64,000 nt of DNA from CAYNHT01 sp964397485. Lineage in GTDB: Bacteria > Bacillota_I > Bacilli_A > RF39 > UBA660. The stretch lies in NCBI GenBank assembly GCA_964397485.1, contig CAYNHT010000001.1, forward strand, positions 186,001-250,000. The letters run 5' to 3'. Of this stretch, positions 34,924 through 44,096 are shown piece by piece. The notes beneath the pieces are model-generated. The model did not search any database. It saw only the letters and a program-made list of their open reading frames with translations, and had not been told where the DNA came from. Every line of letters begins with the position of its first letter. Positions within the stretch are counted from its first letter, which is position 1. Position numbers and translations under genes: made by a program.

Positions 34924-36171
34924 TTATTCGCTCCAAAAGTATCCAAATACTTTTCCTAACATCGATTCATTTGAAACATTAATTAAATTTTTTTTAGTTG
35001 ATGATAATTCTTCAACATCATTTTTACTAAACATTGAATATTCTTTACCTTTTAATTTTAATTTATTAATAAAATATACAACATTGCCTAAAGCAGATGA
35101 ATATTTATTATTTCTAATTCCCACTAATTTGACATTGCCAATAATTACTTCTTTTCCAAAAACTTCTTCGGCAATGTAATTAAAATGTGCCATATTACTG
35201 GTTCCACCAGTTACTATTATATACTGAATTTTCTTATTTGTTAAGATGTTTATTTCTTTTTTTGCTAAATTTAATATTTCTTCAATTCTAGACATAACAA
35301 TTTCTGATACTTCAAATTGATTTATTTTTATTGTTTCATCATATGGAGTTGTTATTTCATAGGTATCATTAACACTTGCATAACGTTTATGAGCTAGTGC
35401 AAATTTTTCTTTTATTTTTACTGCTACTGATGGTTCAATTTTATAAATATACGCAATATCATTATCTATATTTTTACCACCTAATTGAATAATCGAATTT
35501 TTAACAATAATACCTTTGTTGTATAGGGAAACAGAAGTTGTTTCAGAGCCAATATTGACAATTGCACCGATATGCTCGTCCATGGCTTTATTTTTAAAAG
35601 CGTACGCATCACCTATACAATTAAGTGAAATATCAACTACTTCAATACCAATGCTTTCAATTAATCCAACAACTGAGTAAATATTTTTCTTGGGTGTGGT
35701 TACCATTATAGCTCTAGTTTCTAATACGGAACCTACTAATCCTTTCGGGTCTTTAATTCCATCTTGGTTATCAATTGAAAAATCAATTGGAATCATTGTT
35801 ACCATCTCTTTATTTGGTGTCATCTTTGATTGCATAGCAACCTGTAATACTTTAATTACATCAGATCCACCAATTATACCATCTTCATGATTAACTTTTG
35901 TTTCACCTTTAGTAAAAACAAAGTCAGCAAAATAACTAGGTACTGAAGCAATTACTTTGTTAATTTTTATCCCTAACATTAGCTCTATTTCGTTAAATGC
36001 TTGTTTTAACGAAATTGTTGCCTCATTTATATCTGTTACAACGCCTTTTTTTATACCACGAGATTTAACAGAAGATGCGGCAAGTAGATTCAATTTATTA
36101 CGAAATAGTTCGCATACAACAATTTTTATTGTATCAGAACCAATATCAACACTAGTATAAATATTCTTCAC
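34924..36171 (-). CDS. ftsA: Cell division protein FtsA (415 aa)
   Basis: Actin-like ATPase tethering FtsZ to the membrane. Seen are TSVDIGSDTIKIVVCEL (phosphate 1), the inserted 1C subdomain, GAIVNIGSETTSVSLY (phosphate 2), ITGGTSNM-type adenosine motif VTGGTSNMAHF, and a C-terminal amphipathic end MLGKVFGYFWSE for membrane binding. The start is GTG at 36171 with TAGGAG upstream. Confidence 0.95.
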   Translation of the reverse strand: MKNIYTSVDIGSDTIKIVVCELFRNKLNLLAASSVKSRGIKKGVVTDINEATISLKQAFNEIELMLGIKINKVIASVPSYFADFVFTKGETKVNHEDGIIGGSDVIKVLQVAMQSKMTPNKEMVTMIPIDFSIDNQDGIKDPKGLVGSVLETRAIMVTTPKKNIYSVVGLIESIGIEVVDISLNCIGDAYAFKNKAMDEHIGAIVNIGSETTSVSLYNKGIIVKNSIIQLGGKNIDNDIAYIYKIEPSVAVKIKEKFALAHKRYASVNDTYEITTPYDETIKINQFEVSEIVMSRIEEILNLAKKEINILTNKKIQYIIVTGGTSNMAHFNYIAEEVFGKEVIIGNVKLVGIRNNKYSSALGNVVYFINKLKLKGKEYSMFSKNDVEELSSTKKNLINVSNESMLGKVFGYFWSE

Positions 36172-36269
36172 ACTATCATCTCCTACAATCTAACAATCAT
36201 TATACTATATTTTTAAGAAAAAGTAAAAGAAAAAGAAAAAAAATAACAAAAAAAAGATAAGTAATAATC

Positions 36270-36953
36270 TTAATCTTCAAGAATTGTAAAACTATTACCG
36301 TAATCTAAATAAAGAATTCCTTTTTTATTGTCAAACTTCTTAATAATATCAATATAGCTATTAATATTATTAAATTTAGATGAAGTTAAATATACATAAT
36401 TACCATCATTCATCATTAACAAAAATCGGCTGTCATCTACTTCATTCGGATTATATTGAATTTCTGATATACGAATTAATATATTTTCATCTACTTCAGC
36501 CATTTTATTTATTAGTTCACTATACTTTGTATCTGGAACGTAATTTATTAATGTTGGAACCATAAACTGTTTGCTTACTTCTTTTCCATCGGTTAAGATG
36601 GTTTTGTTTAAACTTCTATTAAAAAATAAAGGTCTATTTTCTTCTACTTTAATATGTACTTCAGTAAAGTTCTTTTTATATACTTTTGCATCCAAGATAT
36701 AAATATTCTTTTTAATTTTCTTTTCTATTTTTGGCGATAGATTTTGAAATGTTGACGGATAATTACTAATATTAGCCATATCTATTATTTCTTGGTCTGT
36801 CAAAACAGTATTATCATAAACATATATATTTTTAATTGGTAATCTTAAAAAGTTAAACATTAAGTGCCCTAATAGGTATATTCCTAGCAAAAAAATAAAC
36901 GTTCTTTTAAAATTAATTCGACGTTTTTTCTTAATTTTAACTTTCTTTTTCAT
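36270..36953 (-). CDS. divIB: Cell division protein DivIB/FtsQ (227 aa)
   Basis: Bitopic division protein. A very basic cytoplasmic N-terminus precedes a TM helix (FIFLLGIYLLGHLMFNF, about residues 16-32), a POTRA domain (IKNIYVYDNTVLTDQEI) and the FtsQ beta domain. Located between murB and ftsA. The gap 36172-36269 to ftsA contains only a weak imperfect hairpin before a long T-rich stretch near 36230-36270. Confidence 0.9.
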   Translation of the reverse strand: MKKKVKIKKKRRINFKRTFIFLLGIYLLGHLMFNFLRLPIKNIYVYDNTVLTDQEIIDMANISNYPSTFQNLSPKIEKKIKKNIYILDAKVYKKNFTEVHIKVEENRPLFFNRSLNKTILTDGKEVSKQFMVPTLINYVPDTKYSELINKMAEVDENILIRISEIQYNPNEVDDSRFLLMMNDGNYVYLTSSKFNNINSYIDIIKKFDNKKGILYLDYGNSFTILED

Positions 36954-36961
36954 ACTATCAC

Positions 36962-37858
36962 CTATTCTACGAATTCTTGTTCAACTTTTAAATCAATATT
37001 ATATTGTCCTTTTACTTTTTCTTTTATTTCTGAAATTAATAATTTAATATCTTTACCAGTAGCATTATTACTGTTAATAATAAAATTAGCATGTTTTTCG
37101 CTAACTTCTGCACCACCTAGTTTTTTACCCTTATATCCAATTTCTTCCACCAAACGACCTGCAAAATCATTATCAGGATTTCTAAAAACACTACCCGCAC
37201 TAGGATATTCTAAAGGTTGAGTCATTAACCTACGTTTTTTTCTGTCTTCGATAACATTCATAATGGCCTCTTTATCTCCGTGTTTTAAAATTATAGTTGC
37301 TTCTAAACATATATAACCGGGATTCTTTTGTAAAAATGATGTTCGATAATGAAAATCAAGTTCATTATTATACATTGTTTTAATTTCTAAGTTTGGTGTT
37401 AAAACTTTAATTTCACTAACTATGTATCCCATATCACTTTTGTAAGCACCTGCATTCATATAAACAGAGCCACCAACTGTACCTGGTATACCTGTTGCGA
37501 ACTCTAAACCAGTTAGTCCTAATCTCGATACACTTAAGGCTAATTTCATTAAATTATATCCAGCTCCAACAACAATTTTAGTATCATCTATCTTTAGTTC
37601 GTTTAATGAATCAAGTTTAATTAATATACCATCATAAAATTCATTGCAAAATATAAGATTTGAACCATTGCCAAGTATTTTATATTTTATATTATTTTGA
37701 TTTATATAATTTAATATTTTTTTTAGATCTTCTATATTATTAGGAATAATAATTGCCAATGCTGTTGCTTTTATTTTATAAGTATTATAATTTTTCACAT
37801 TAACATTAGCTAAAACTTTCCCACATTTCATATCTTGTAGGTCTTTAATTATATTCAT
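36962..37858 (-). CDS. murB: UDP-N-acetylenolpyruvoylglucosamine reductase MurB (298 aa)
   Basis: FAD/NADPH reductase completing UDP-MurNAc synthesis. FAD-binding signatures ILGNGSNLIFC and GLEFATGIPGTVGGSVYMNAG are present, along with the type II MurB features YRTSFLQ and EYPSAGSVFRNP and the catalytic Ser. It sits four bases after murG, as in many Firmicutes. Confidence 0.96.
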   Translation of the reverse strand: MNIIKDLQDMKCGKVLANVNVKNYNTYKIKATALAIIIPNNIEDLKKILNYINQNNIKYKILGNGSNLIFCNEFYDGILIKLDSLNELKIDDTKIVVGAGYNLMKLALSVSRLGLTGLEFATGIPGTVGGSVYMNAGAYKSDMGYIVSEIKVLTPNLEIKTMYNNELDFHYRTSFLQKNPGYICLEATIILKHGDKEAIMNVIEDRKKRRLMTQPLEYPSAGSVFRNPDNDFAGRLVEEIGYKGKKLGGAEVSEKHANFIINSNNATGKDIKLLISEIKEKVKGQYNIDLKVEQEFVE

Positions 37859-37862
37859 GTTA

Positions 37863-38945
37863 TTACTTCCTATCTATCATTTCGTTTAAAATTTCATATA
37901 TTTTAGTTGCACTATTATTAACCCCTAGTTCTTTTAAATTATTTTTCATTGCTTTGATTTTTATTTCATCATTTATTATTTTATCTATAGCACGAACTAA
38001 ATAATCTCTTTTTAAATCTTTCTCCTCAATTAATATAGCTGCTTGTTTATTTATTAAATCAATAGCATTTTTATATTGATGATTATCAGGAACATAAGGA
38101 CTGGGTATTAATATTGAAGGAACTTCTAAAGCAATTATTTCACTTAATGTTGAAGCACCAGCTCTAGAAACTATTAAGTCAGTCTTTTTCATAACTCTTG
38201 ATAAATTTTCAATATAAGGAACCACTTTAACATTTGAAGGGAATTTATTTTTGCTTATATCAGTATATGAATCATTTCCTGTAACAAATAAAATTTCGTA
38301 ATCCTTGTTATTAAAAAGAGACATCGTTTTAACAAGAATTTCGTTAACTTTTGATGAACCTAATGATCCCATTACAAATAAAATTAATTTTTTATTTGGA
38401 TTAAGTCCTAGTTCTTTTTTATCTATTGCTGTTTTTTTCAATGCATCTTCACTACATGGATTTCCCGTAAAAACAGTCTTATATTCTGGGAAAGATCTGA
38501 TTGATGATTTAAATGAAACACCAATTTTATCAGCATAATTACTTAAAAATGAATTAGCTTTTCCGGGAATACTATTTTGTTCATGGATAAAAGTTTTATA
38601 ATCCATCTTTTTTGCAGCATAAATGACAGGTCCGGTTACATAACCACCTACCCCAATAACTACATCTGGATTAAAACTTTTAATTAATTTTTTGCTTTTT
38701 CTATAACTATCTATAAATGATTTAATAGTTTTAAAATTTTTAAATATTTTTTTACGATTAAATCCATACACTTCAATTGCTTCAAACGGAATATTATGTT
38801 TAGGGATTATATCCTTTTCCATCCTATTATGTGTTCCAATATATAAAAATTCACTATTAGGTTCTTTTTCTTTGATTTTATTTATAATAGCTAAAGCGGG
38901 ATATATATGCCCACCAGTACCACCGGCACTTATAACTACCTTCAT
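37863..38945 (-). CDS. murG: UDP-GlcNAc transferase MurG (360 aa)
   Basis: Converts lipid I to lipid II at the inner membrane face. GT-B fold with the G-loop ISAGGTGGHIYPAL, GVGGYVTGPVIYAAK and the donor-site motif VSRAGASTLSEIIAL. I start at 38945 (MKVVISAGG) because AGGATG lies upstream. The ATG at 38966 is part of a TATAAT promoter box. Confidence 0.96.
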   Translation of the reverse strand: MKVVISAGGTGGHIYPALAIINKIKEKEPNSEFLYIGTHNRMEKDIIPKHNIPFEAIEVYGFNRKKIFKNFKTIKSFIDSYRKSKKLIKSFNPDVVIGVGGYVTGPVIYAAKKMDYKTFIHEQNSIPGKANSFLSNYADKIGVSFKSSIRSFPEYKTVFTGNPCSEDALKKTAIDKKELGLNPNKKLILFVMGSLGSSKVNEILVKTMSLFNNKDYEILFVTGNDSYTDISKNKFPSNVKVVPYIENLSRVMKKTDLIVSRAGASTLSEIIALEVPSILIPSPYVPDNHQYKNAIDLINKQAAILIEEKDLKRDYLVRAIDKIINDEIKIKAMKNNLKELGVNNSATKIYEILNEMIDRK

Positions 38946-38964
38946 GTAATCACATCCTATCACC

Positions 38965-38992
38965 ATTATATCATAATTATATTCGATTACAA
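38965..38992 (-). promoter_or_regulatory. Promoter of murG-murB-divIB
   Basis: Minus-strand TTGTAA (38992-38987) and TATAAT (38970-38965) with a 16-base spacer. Confidence 0.7.
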
Positions 38993-39033
38993 GAAAAATT
39001 AGACGCTACTAATACGAACAAGGAAAATGATAT

Positions 39034-39062
39034 AAAAAAAGATTATATGAAATTATAATCTT
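39034..39062 (-). terminator. Terminator of pilin-lectin gene C
   Basis: Minus-strand arms AAGATTATA and TATAATCTT with a 6-base loop followed by T residues. Confidence 0.88.
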
Positions 39063-39076
39063 CTTAATAAAATATA

Positions 39077-40696
39077 TTATTGCCCAAATCCTGGAATAAC
39101 TGCTCTAGAACTACCTGTTGAAGCATAGGCAGCACTTGCATCTTCGGCTCTAAAAGCAAATTGTCCTGCGCTTGAACCATTTATTATGTTACCTCCACGG
39201 CCAAACCACGCTCTATTAGATGATGGGTAAACAAAGTTTTGATAGTCACTATACCATCCTCTTGTTTCTCCAGTTGCATCACCTAATATACTACGGTCAT
39301 AGGCTGTTTGATCTGTCGTTGTGGTTCCATATGTATACTTGTCAATATATTTACTGAAATTTGGTGCATCAATTACTGCTGATGAGAACCCTGAAAGTGC
39401 AGTATTAACAGTTGTGTTATTACTATTATACATAGCTCCCATCACATATTCATCTTGACCACCTGACATATCATAAATACCATAAACATTACCTGTTGTA
39501 CTCTGACTTACATTGGTTATATATGCATTACCATGTCCGCCACCAGTAGCACTCCATGAGTCTAGAAATGCATTGATAGAAACTTGATTATTTCTACCAT
39601 AGATACTATGACTTAAGTATGCTACTGCTCCCCATTCAGTATTTTTCATCATGTGAGCATCAGTATTAGCTTCTAATCCATAGAATGTATCATTCAAATT
39701 TTGAATGATTGAAAAATGTGTACCTGCACTTGCCAAATGTAATGGTTTTACACCAGGTTTAATTCTTGGCATTATACTAGGATCATTACAATACAATGAT
39801 TGTGTATTTGTATAACAATCAGATGTTGTTGGTGCACTTATTTCAAATTTACCTACCCATATTCCATCTAATTCATCTGCTCCAAATGTAAATGCTGGAT
39901 GTGTTAACCACTCACCATTACTATTACCATTAGATTTTGGGGTTGTTCTATTTTGAAATTCTATTTCAATCTCCTGTGGACTACTTACTTGAAAAGTAGC
40001 ATTAAATAACTTATAACGATATCTTGGTATCCATACTAAATAAGCAAGAACATCTGCTTCTGTTATTGTATAACCAGCATCAGCATTGATATAAGCACTT
40101 CTTGCTGCATCTGTTAAAAGAACAGCATTTGCCCATTGTTTATTATCATAATCATACCACTGGTCGCTAGTGTCCGCTTTTACCCAGTTAGTTCCGTTCC
40201 ATGTAATTCCAATCATTCCATCAAGAATGTTTGGTTCATTAGGTTCCCCAGTTACTATTGGTGTTTCTGTTCCCCCTTCTAAATTACAATCCTCTGCTGA
40301 TTTTGAACTTATACTTACTACATTTTCTTCATAAGTTTTTTCAGCACAATATGTTCCATCATGAATAGCAATTGCCACTTGTCCACTACTATTAACAACA
40401 ACCGTTCCACTTCTAGGTTTTGTACCTTTATAATCAAGTTGTTTTCCCAAAACACTTGATTGTTCAACACCATCTGTATATGTAAAAGTTACTTCACCTT
40501 CAGTACCTTTTAGCATGTCTTTAGCAAATCCCATTTCTCCCGCCTCTACAATTCCATATGCCGAATTTTGAAATGCTCCTTTTCTAGCTTCGCTAATTAC
40601 ATCTAAAATTAACGGGGTTGCGATAAGAGCTATGATTGCTAAAATCACAATTACAGCTAATAATTCAATAAGCGTAAACGCACTATTATTTTTCAT
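39077..40696 (-). CDS. Type IV pilin-like / C-type-lectin-like fusion protein C (539 aa)
   Basis: Same architecture as genes A and B: prepilin leader MKNNSA followed by FTLIELLAVIVILAIIAL, a pilin-like body, a linker (about 135-150) and a lectin/formylglycine-enzyme-like domain with WYDYDNKQWANAV, VWIPRYRYK, GIYDMSGGQDEYV and the C-terminal WFGRGGNIINGSSAGQFAF. Two differences stand out. The -1 residue is Ala instead of Gly. The C-terminal codons have ordinary AT-rich usage without the diversified pattern of A and B. It may be an invariant paralogue or a target of another template. It stands alone with its own promoter and terminator. Confidence 0.85.
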   Translation of the reverse strand: MKNNSAFTLIELLAVIVILAIIALIATPLILDVISEARKGAFQNSAYGIVEAGEMGFAKDMLKGTEGEVTFTYTDGVEQSSVLGKQLDYKGTKPRSGTVVVNSSGQVAIAIHDGTYCAEKTYEENVVSISSKSAEDCNLEGGTETPIVTGEPNEPNILDGMIGITWNGTNWVKADTSDQWYDYDNKQWANAVLLTDAARSAYINADAGYTITEADVLAYLVWIPRYRYKLFNATFQVSSPQEIEIEFQNRTTPKSNGNSNGEWLTHPAFTFGADELDGIWVGKFEISAPTTSDCYTNTQSLYCNDPSIMPRIKPGVKPLHLASAGTHFSIIQNLNDTFYGLEANTDAHMMKNTEWGAVAYLSHSIYGRNNQVSINAFLDSWSATGGGHGNAYITNVSQSTTGNVYGIYDMSGGQDEYVMGAMYNSNNTTVNTALSGFSSAVIDAPNFSKYIDKYTYGTTTTDQTAYDRSILGDATGETRGWYSDYQNFVYPSSNRAWFGRGGNIINGSSAGQFAFRAEDASAAYASTGSSRAVIPGFGQ

Positions 40697-40726
40697 ATTT
40701 TATTCCTCCTTTTATTTTCGTTTGCC

Positions 40727-40755
40727 ATTATAACACTATTATTTCCAAATAATAG
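40727..40755 (-). promoter_or_regulatory. Promoter -10 and 20-bp palindromic operator candidate of gene C
   Basis: A TATAAT box (40732-40727, minus) is preceded by a perfect inverted repeat, CTATTATTT-CC-AAATAATAG (40736-40755), covering the spacer and -35 region. No good -35 hexamer is present, consistent with a regulated promoter. The regulator is unknown. Confidence 0.55.
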
Positions 40756-40775
40756 TATTTTATAATTAATAAGTT

Positions 40776-40822
40776 ACAAAAAAAAACAATAGCATGTAAA
40801 CTATCTTTTATACTATTGTTTT
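40776..40822 (-). terminator. Terminator of ABC module 1
   Basis: Minus-strand arms AAAACAATAG and CTATTGTTTT with a 20-base loop followed by a long T run, overlapping the permease 3' end. Confidence 0.8.
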
Positions 40823-43325
40823 ATATATCGGTTTTTATTATATCTGCTATATTATCATTTTTAATTTTTCTTGTTGCTAAAAAAGTAGTTGACATAACTA
40901 TAATATATACTGCTACAAAACTAATAATTATATATTTATATGGTACTGATATTGTACTCAACCCTAAAGTATCTGTACCAGTAATAGCTTGTTCAAAATT
41001 CAAAACTTTATAAATAACATTTATAATTAACCATGCTATTGGTAATGATATAATGATTGCCTTTAAACAAAACATTACACTCTCATATAACAATATTCTA
41101 TCAAAACCAAATCCTGTAACGCCAACACTTCTTAGAGTTGCAAATTCACGACGTCTTAAGTTCAAAGATGTAGTAATGGTACTATAAATACTAACAATTG
41201 ATATAGATGTAATAAAAATTATAAATGTATATAAGACAGTTTGACTTACATTAAGAATTCTAATGATATTATGATTATTAATTGCATTATTATAATAAAT
41301 ATTATCTATATCATCTTCTAATCCCAAGTCCTTCATTAATAGTCTAAAATCTTTATCAAAATCGATATAGTTTTTTGTTTCCACATTAATAAAATAAGGA
41401 ATATAAGAACTAAACAAACTTATTCTTGGAATATCCGAAAATTTTGTTTCATCAATTATAATTTTTACAAGACCAAACGAAGTGAAAACATTTTCATTCG
41501 GTAAAATGTCTGATACATATAAATTACTTAATTGATAATCACATGAAGGCAAAGTATTTTGAACATTATCTTCATTTGAATTATAATTACAAATAGAAAT
41601 TGAATTAATAGAGTTCGAATTGAAAACTTTGTATTTCATAGTATCAGAAATTATTTCGTTAAAATAATAATTATCATTCAACACAACTCCGTTATAACCG
41701 CTTATCCCTAATTTTTCAATATATTTATTATATGTTTTAGAATCCACTCTAATAATAATAATTTCATTTTTCACATTAAGTAATTCTTTAGCATCATTTG
41801 TCATAATTGGTTCTAGATTTGTATCAATTTTATATCTTGAACTGCTACTAATAGAAATATTATCAAAGGAATTAATAGTATAAATTTCTTTTAATAAAGC
41901 ATCATACCTATTATTTGTATTAGAAAAGGAAATAGAAATATCATTTATTTCTTCTAACCCTTGATCTACTATTTTCATAAATATATTAAATATTGTTGAA
42001 AAACTAATAAAGAGAATTATACTAATAACAATTGACACTAATGTTACTCCATATTTCCGTTTGTTTCTTTTAACATTTTTGCGTGCATATTCAACTTCGA
42101 TTCCTAATTTACGTATTATTTTATTTGATTTTATTTTTTTTGATTTTAAAACTATTTCGTCATTTTGTCTAATCGCTTCAATGATGGTAGTATTTTTAGC
42201 TCTATTCGCTGGAAATAAGGTGGCTAAAAATATAACAAAAGTAATAAACATCACAGGAATATAAATAAATATTGGATATATTCCTATATTAATGTTATAT
42301 ATTAATAAATCCCCAATTTGTTTGTCAATATAAACAGTTAATCCATAAACCATTCCATAACTAATTGCAAATCCAATAACTATTCCAACAACGGATATAA
42401 GTATACTCTCTAAAAATATAGAACTAAATATTTGTTTAGGCGTTGCCCCAATACTAGATAAAGTAGCAAACATTTTTTTTCGCTCATTAATTGCTATTTC
42501 AAACGCATTATATACGACAAAAAAACAAACAAGTGAAATAATTGACAAAATTATTAACATAAAAATAATCATTACTGATAAATAAATTAGTTGATTTAAA
42601 TCATATGCAATTCCATATAGTTCAAGTAATTGGCTATTTAAATTCATCCCACGATAAGTATCAACCTTAAGATCATAATCAAAGTATGATTCTAATCCAA
42701 AAGCACTTGCTAAAGAATTAGAATATTCTAGTATTTTATTGTTTATTTTCTTGAAATACACGGTAATATTAACATTCTTATTTTCAAAATTAGTCTCATA
42801 TGTATATAAGCTAAAATCCAAATTAGAAAAATATACTCCCACTACTTCATATTTTTTAGAAAAACTTTCTTCTTCATTATTAATATTGATTACAATTTTA
42901 TCATTAATAGAAATTTTTTCTTTTCCGTAATAATACTGTGAAACAATTATCTCATTATTATTTTGTGGTAATCTACCAATTTTTATATTAAGATTTTTTA
43001 ATTGTTCTTCTTCAGCTGCGATTAAATTCAATCCATCAATAGTTTCATTTTCAACAGTACCTTCAATACTAATCAATTCATATTTATCAACATTTTTATT
43101 GTTTTTAATTACCCCAATTTTGGAAAAAGGGATATTTTCGTATTTAACATGATAACTTCCAACATCATCTATCGTTGTCTTAATTTGATACTCTCTCAAA
43201 GTTGAAAAAACTAATCCAATAACAAAAATCAAAGCACTTGCTAAAGCAACACCAATTATAGATGTAGTTGTTGCCTTTTTATTTTTAATCATGTACTTAA
43301 ATGTTAGCTTATTTAAAACCTTCAT
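40821..43325 (-). CDS. FtsX-like ABC transporter permease, module 1 (834 aa)
   Basis: MacB/FtsX-type permease with two repeated halves. Each half has an N-terminal TM helix, a large extracytoplasmic domain and a three-helix bundle; FtsX motifs such as RKKMFATLSSIGATPKQIF (about residue 285) and RRREFATLRSVGVTGFGFD (about 740) mark the two halves. No substrate is evident; related systems expel antimicrobial peptides or act on lipoproteins. It overlaps its ATPase by 4 bases (ATGA). Paralogous to the 877-aa permease of module 2. Confidence 0.9.
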   Translation of the reverse strand: MKVLNKLTFKYMIKNKKATTTSIIGVALASALIFVIGLVFSTLREYQIKTTIDDVGSYHVKYENIPFSKIGVIKNNKNVDKYELISIEGTVENETIDGLNLIAAEEEQLKNLNIKIGRLPQNNNEIIVSQYYYGKEKISINDKIVININNEEESFSKKYEVVGVYFSNLDFSLYTYETNFENKNVNITVYFKKINNKILEYSNSLASAFGLESYFDYDLKVDTYRGMNLNSQLLELYGIAYDLNQLIYLSVMIIFMLIILSIISLVCFFVVYNAFEIAINERKKMFATLSSIGATPKQIFSSIFLESILISVVGIVIGFAISYGMVYGLTVYIDKQIGDLLIYNINIGIYPIFIYIPVMFITFVIFLATLFPANRAKNTTIIEAIRQNDEIVLKSKKIKSNKIIRKLGIEVEYARKNVKRNKRKYGVTLVSIVISIILFISFSTIFNIFMKIVDQGLEEINDISISFSNTNNRYDALLKEIYTINSFDNISISSSSRYKIDTNLEPIMTNDAKELLNVKNEIIIIRVDSKTYNKYIEKLGISGYNGVVLNDNYYFNEIISDTMKYKVFNSNSINSISICNYNSNEDNVQNTLPSCDYQLSNLYVSDILPNENVFTSFGLVKIIIDETKFSDIPRISLFSSYIPYFINVETKNYIDFDKDFRLLMKDLGLEDDIDNIYYNNAINNHNIIRILNVSQTVLYTFIIFITSISIVSIYSTITTSLNLRRREFATLRSVGVTGFGFDRILLYESVMFCLKAIIISLPIAWLIINVIYKVLNFEQAITGTDTLGLSTISVPYKYIIISFVAVYIIVMSTTFLATRKIKNDNIADIIKTDI

Positions 43326-44002
43326 TTATTAACCTCGTCACTGACTATTTTACCGTCATCAATTGTAATAATACGATTCGCATTTAAAGCTAAACTGTGA
43401 TCATGGGTTATCATAATAATTGTTTGATTATACTTTTCATTAGATAATTTTAATAATTCAACAATCTCTTTACTTGATTTACTATCCAAATTACCAGTTG
43501 GTTCATCAGCCAATAATAGTGATGGCTTGTTCATCAAGGCCCTTCCTATTGATACCCTTTGTTGTTGACCACCTGATAATTCATTCGGCAAATGGTTTAT
43601 TCTATCTTCTAGCCCTAATGTTTCTATTATTTCTTTTAAATGTATTTCATCTACTTTTTTCCCATCTAATAAAATTGGTAATGTTATATTTTCTTTAACG
43701 TTTAAAATTGGTATTAGATTGTAAAATTGATAAATAAGCCCTACTTGTCTTCTTCTAAAAATAGCTAAATTAGTTTCATTTAATTTATATACATCTTCGT
43801 TGTTAACAAACACTTTTCCGCTAGTTGGTTTATCTACTCCTCCTAAAATGTGAAGTAAAGTACTCTTTCCACTTCCACTGGCTCCAACTATTGCAATAAA
43901 TTCACCCTTTTCAACTGAAAAAGTAACATTATCTAAAGCTTTTACCAAAGTATTACCTTTTCCATATGTTTTGCATAAATTTACTACAGATAGTATTTCC
44001 AT
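43322..44002 (-). CDS. ABC transporter ATPase, module 1 (226 aa)
   Basis: LolD/MacB-type ATPase: Walker A GASGSGKSTLL, Q-loop IYQFYNLIP, signature LSGGQQQRVSIGRAL, Walker B LLLADEPTGNLDS and H-loop ITHDHSLAL. I start at 44002, where AGGAGG precedes the ATG. The protein differs from the module 2 ATPase at only about 13 positions by my count, while the permeases are much more diverged. Confidence 0.93.
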   Translation of the reverse strand: MEILSVVNLCKTYGKGNTLVKALDNVTFSVEKGEFIAIVGASGSGKSTLLHILGGVDKPTSGKVFVNNEDVYKLNETNLAIFRRRQVGLIYQFYNLIPILNVKENITLPILLDGKKVDEIHLKEIIETLGLEDRINHLPNELSGGQQQRVSIGRALMNKPSLLLADEPTGNLDSKSSKEIVELLKLSNEKYNQTIIMITHDHSLALNANRIITIDDGKIVSDEVNK

Positions 44003-44046
44003 AATCTTCCTCCTATTTTTTTTATTATAACACCATTTCTTATAAT

Positions 44047-44066
44047 TGTACATAAATCGACATAAG
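44047..44066 (-). promoter_or_regulatory. Candidate response-regulator site, ABC module 1
   Basis: Minus-strand TTATGTCGATTTATGTACAA contains two direct TTATGT units 10 bases apart, about 30 bases upstream of a TATAAT box. Similar TTATG(A/T)C elements precede module 2 and the regulator gene. Confidence 0.45.
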
Positions 44067-44096
44067 AAAAAAGAGGAAGCTAAATGTTTTCCTCTC
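44065..44096 (-). terminator. Terminator between ABC modules 2 and 1
   Basis: Minus-strand AGAGGAA and TTCCTCT arms with a 10-base loop followed by TTTTTT, overlapping the module 2 permease end. Confidence 0.85.

Noticed and set aside
36225..36275. Terminator between divIB and ftsA
   Set aside because: The hairpin has a mismatch in a 7-bp stem made mostly of A-T pairs, and its location before rather than after a promoter is unclear.
39077..39220. A third DGR variable repeat at the end of gene C
   Set aside because: The protein pattern is similar, but codon usage is AT-rich, the IMH-like block is absent and no diversified paralogue is available for comparison.
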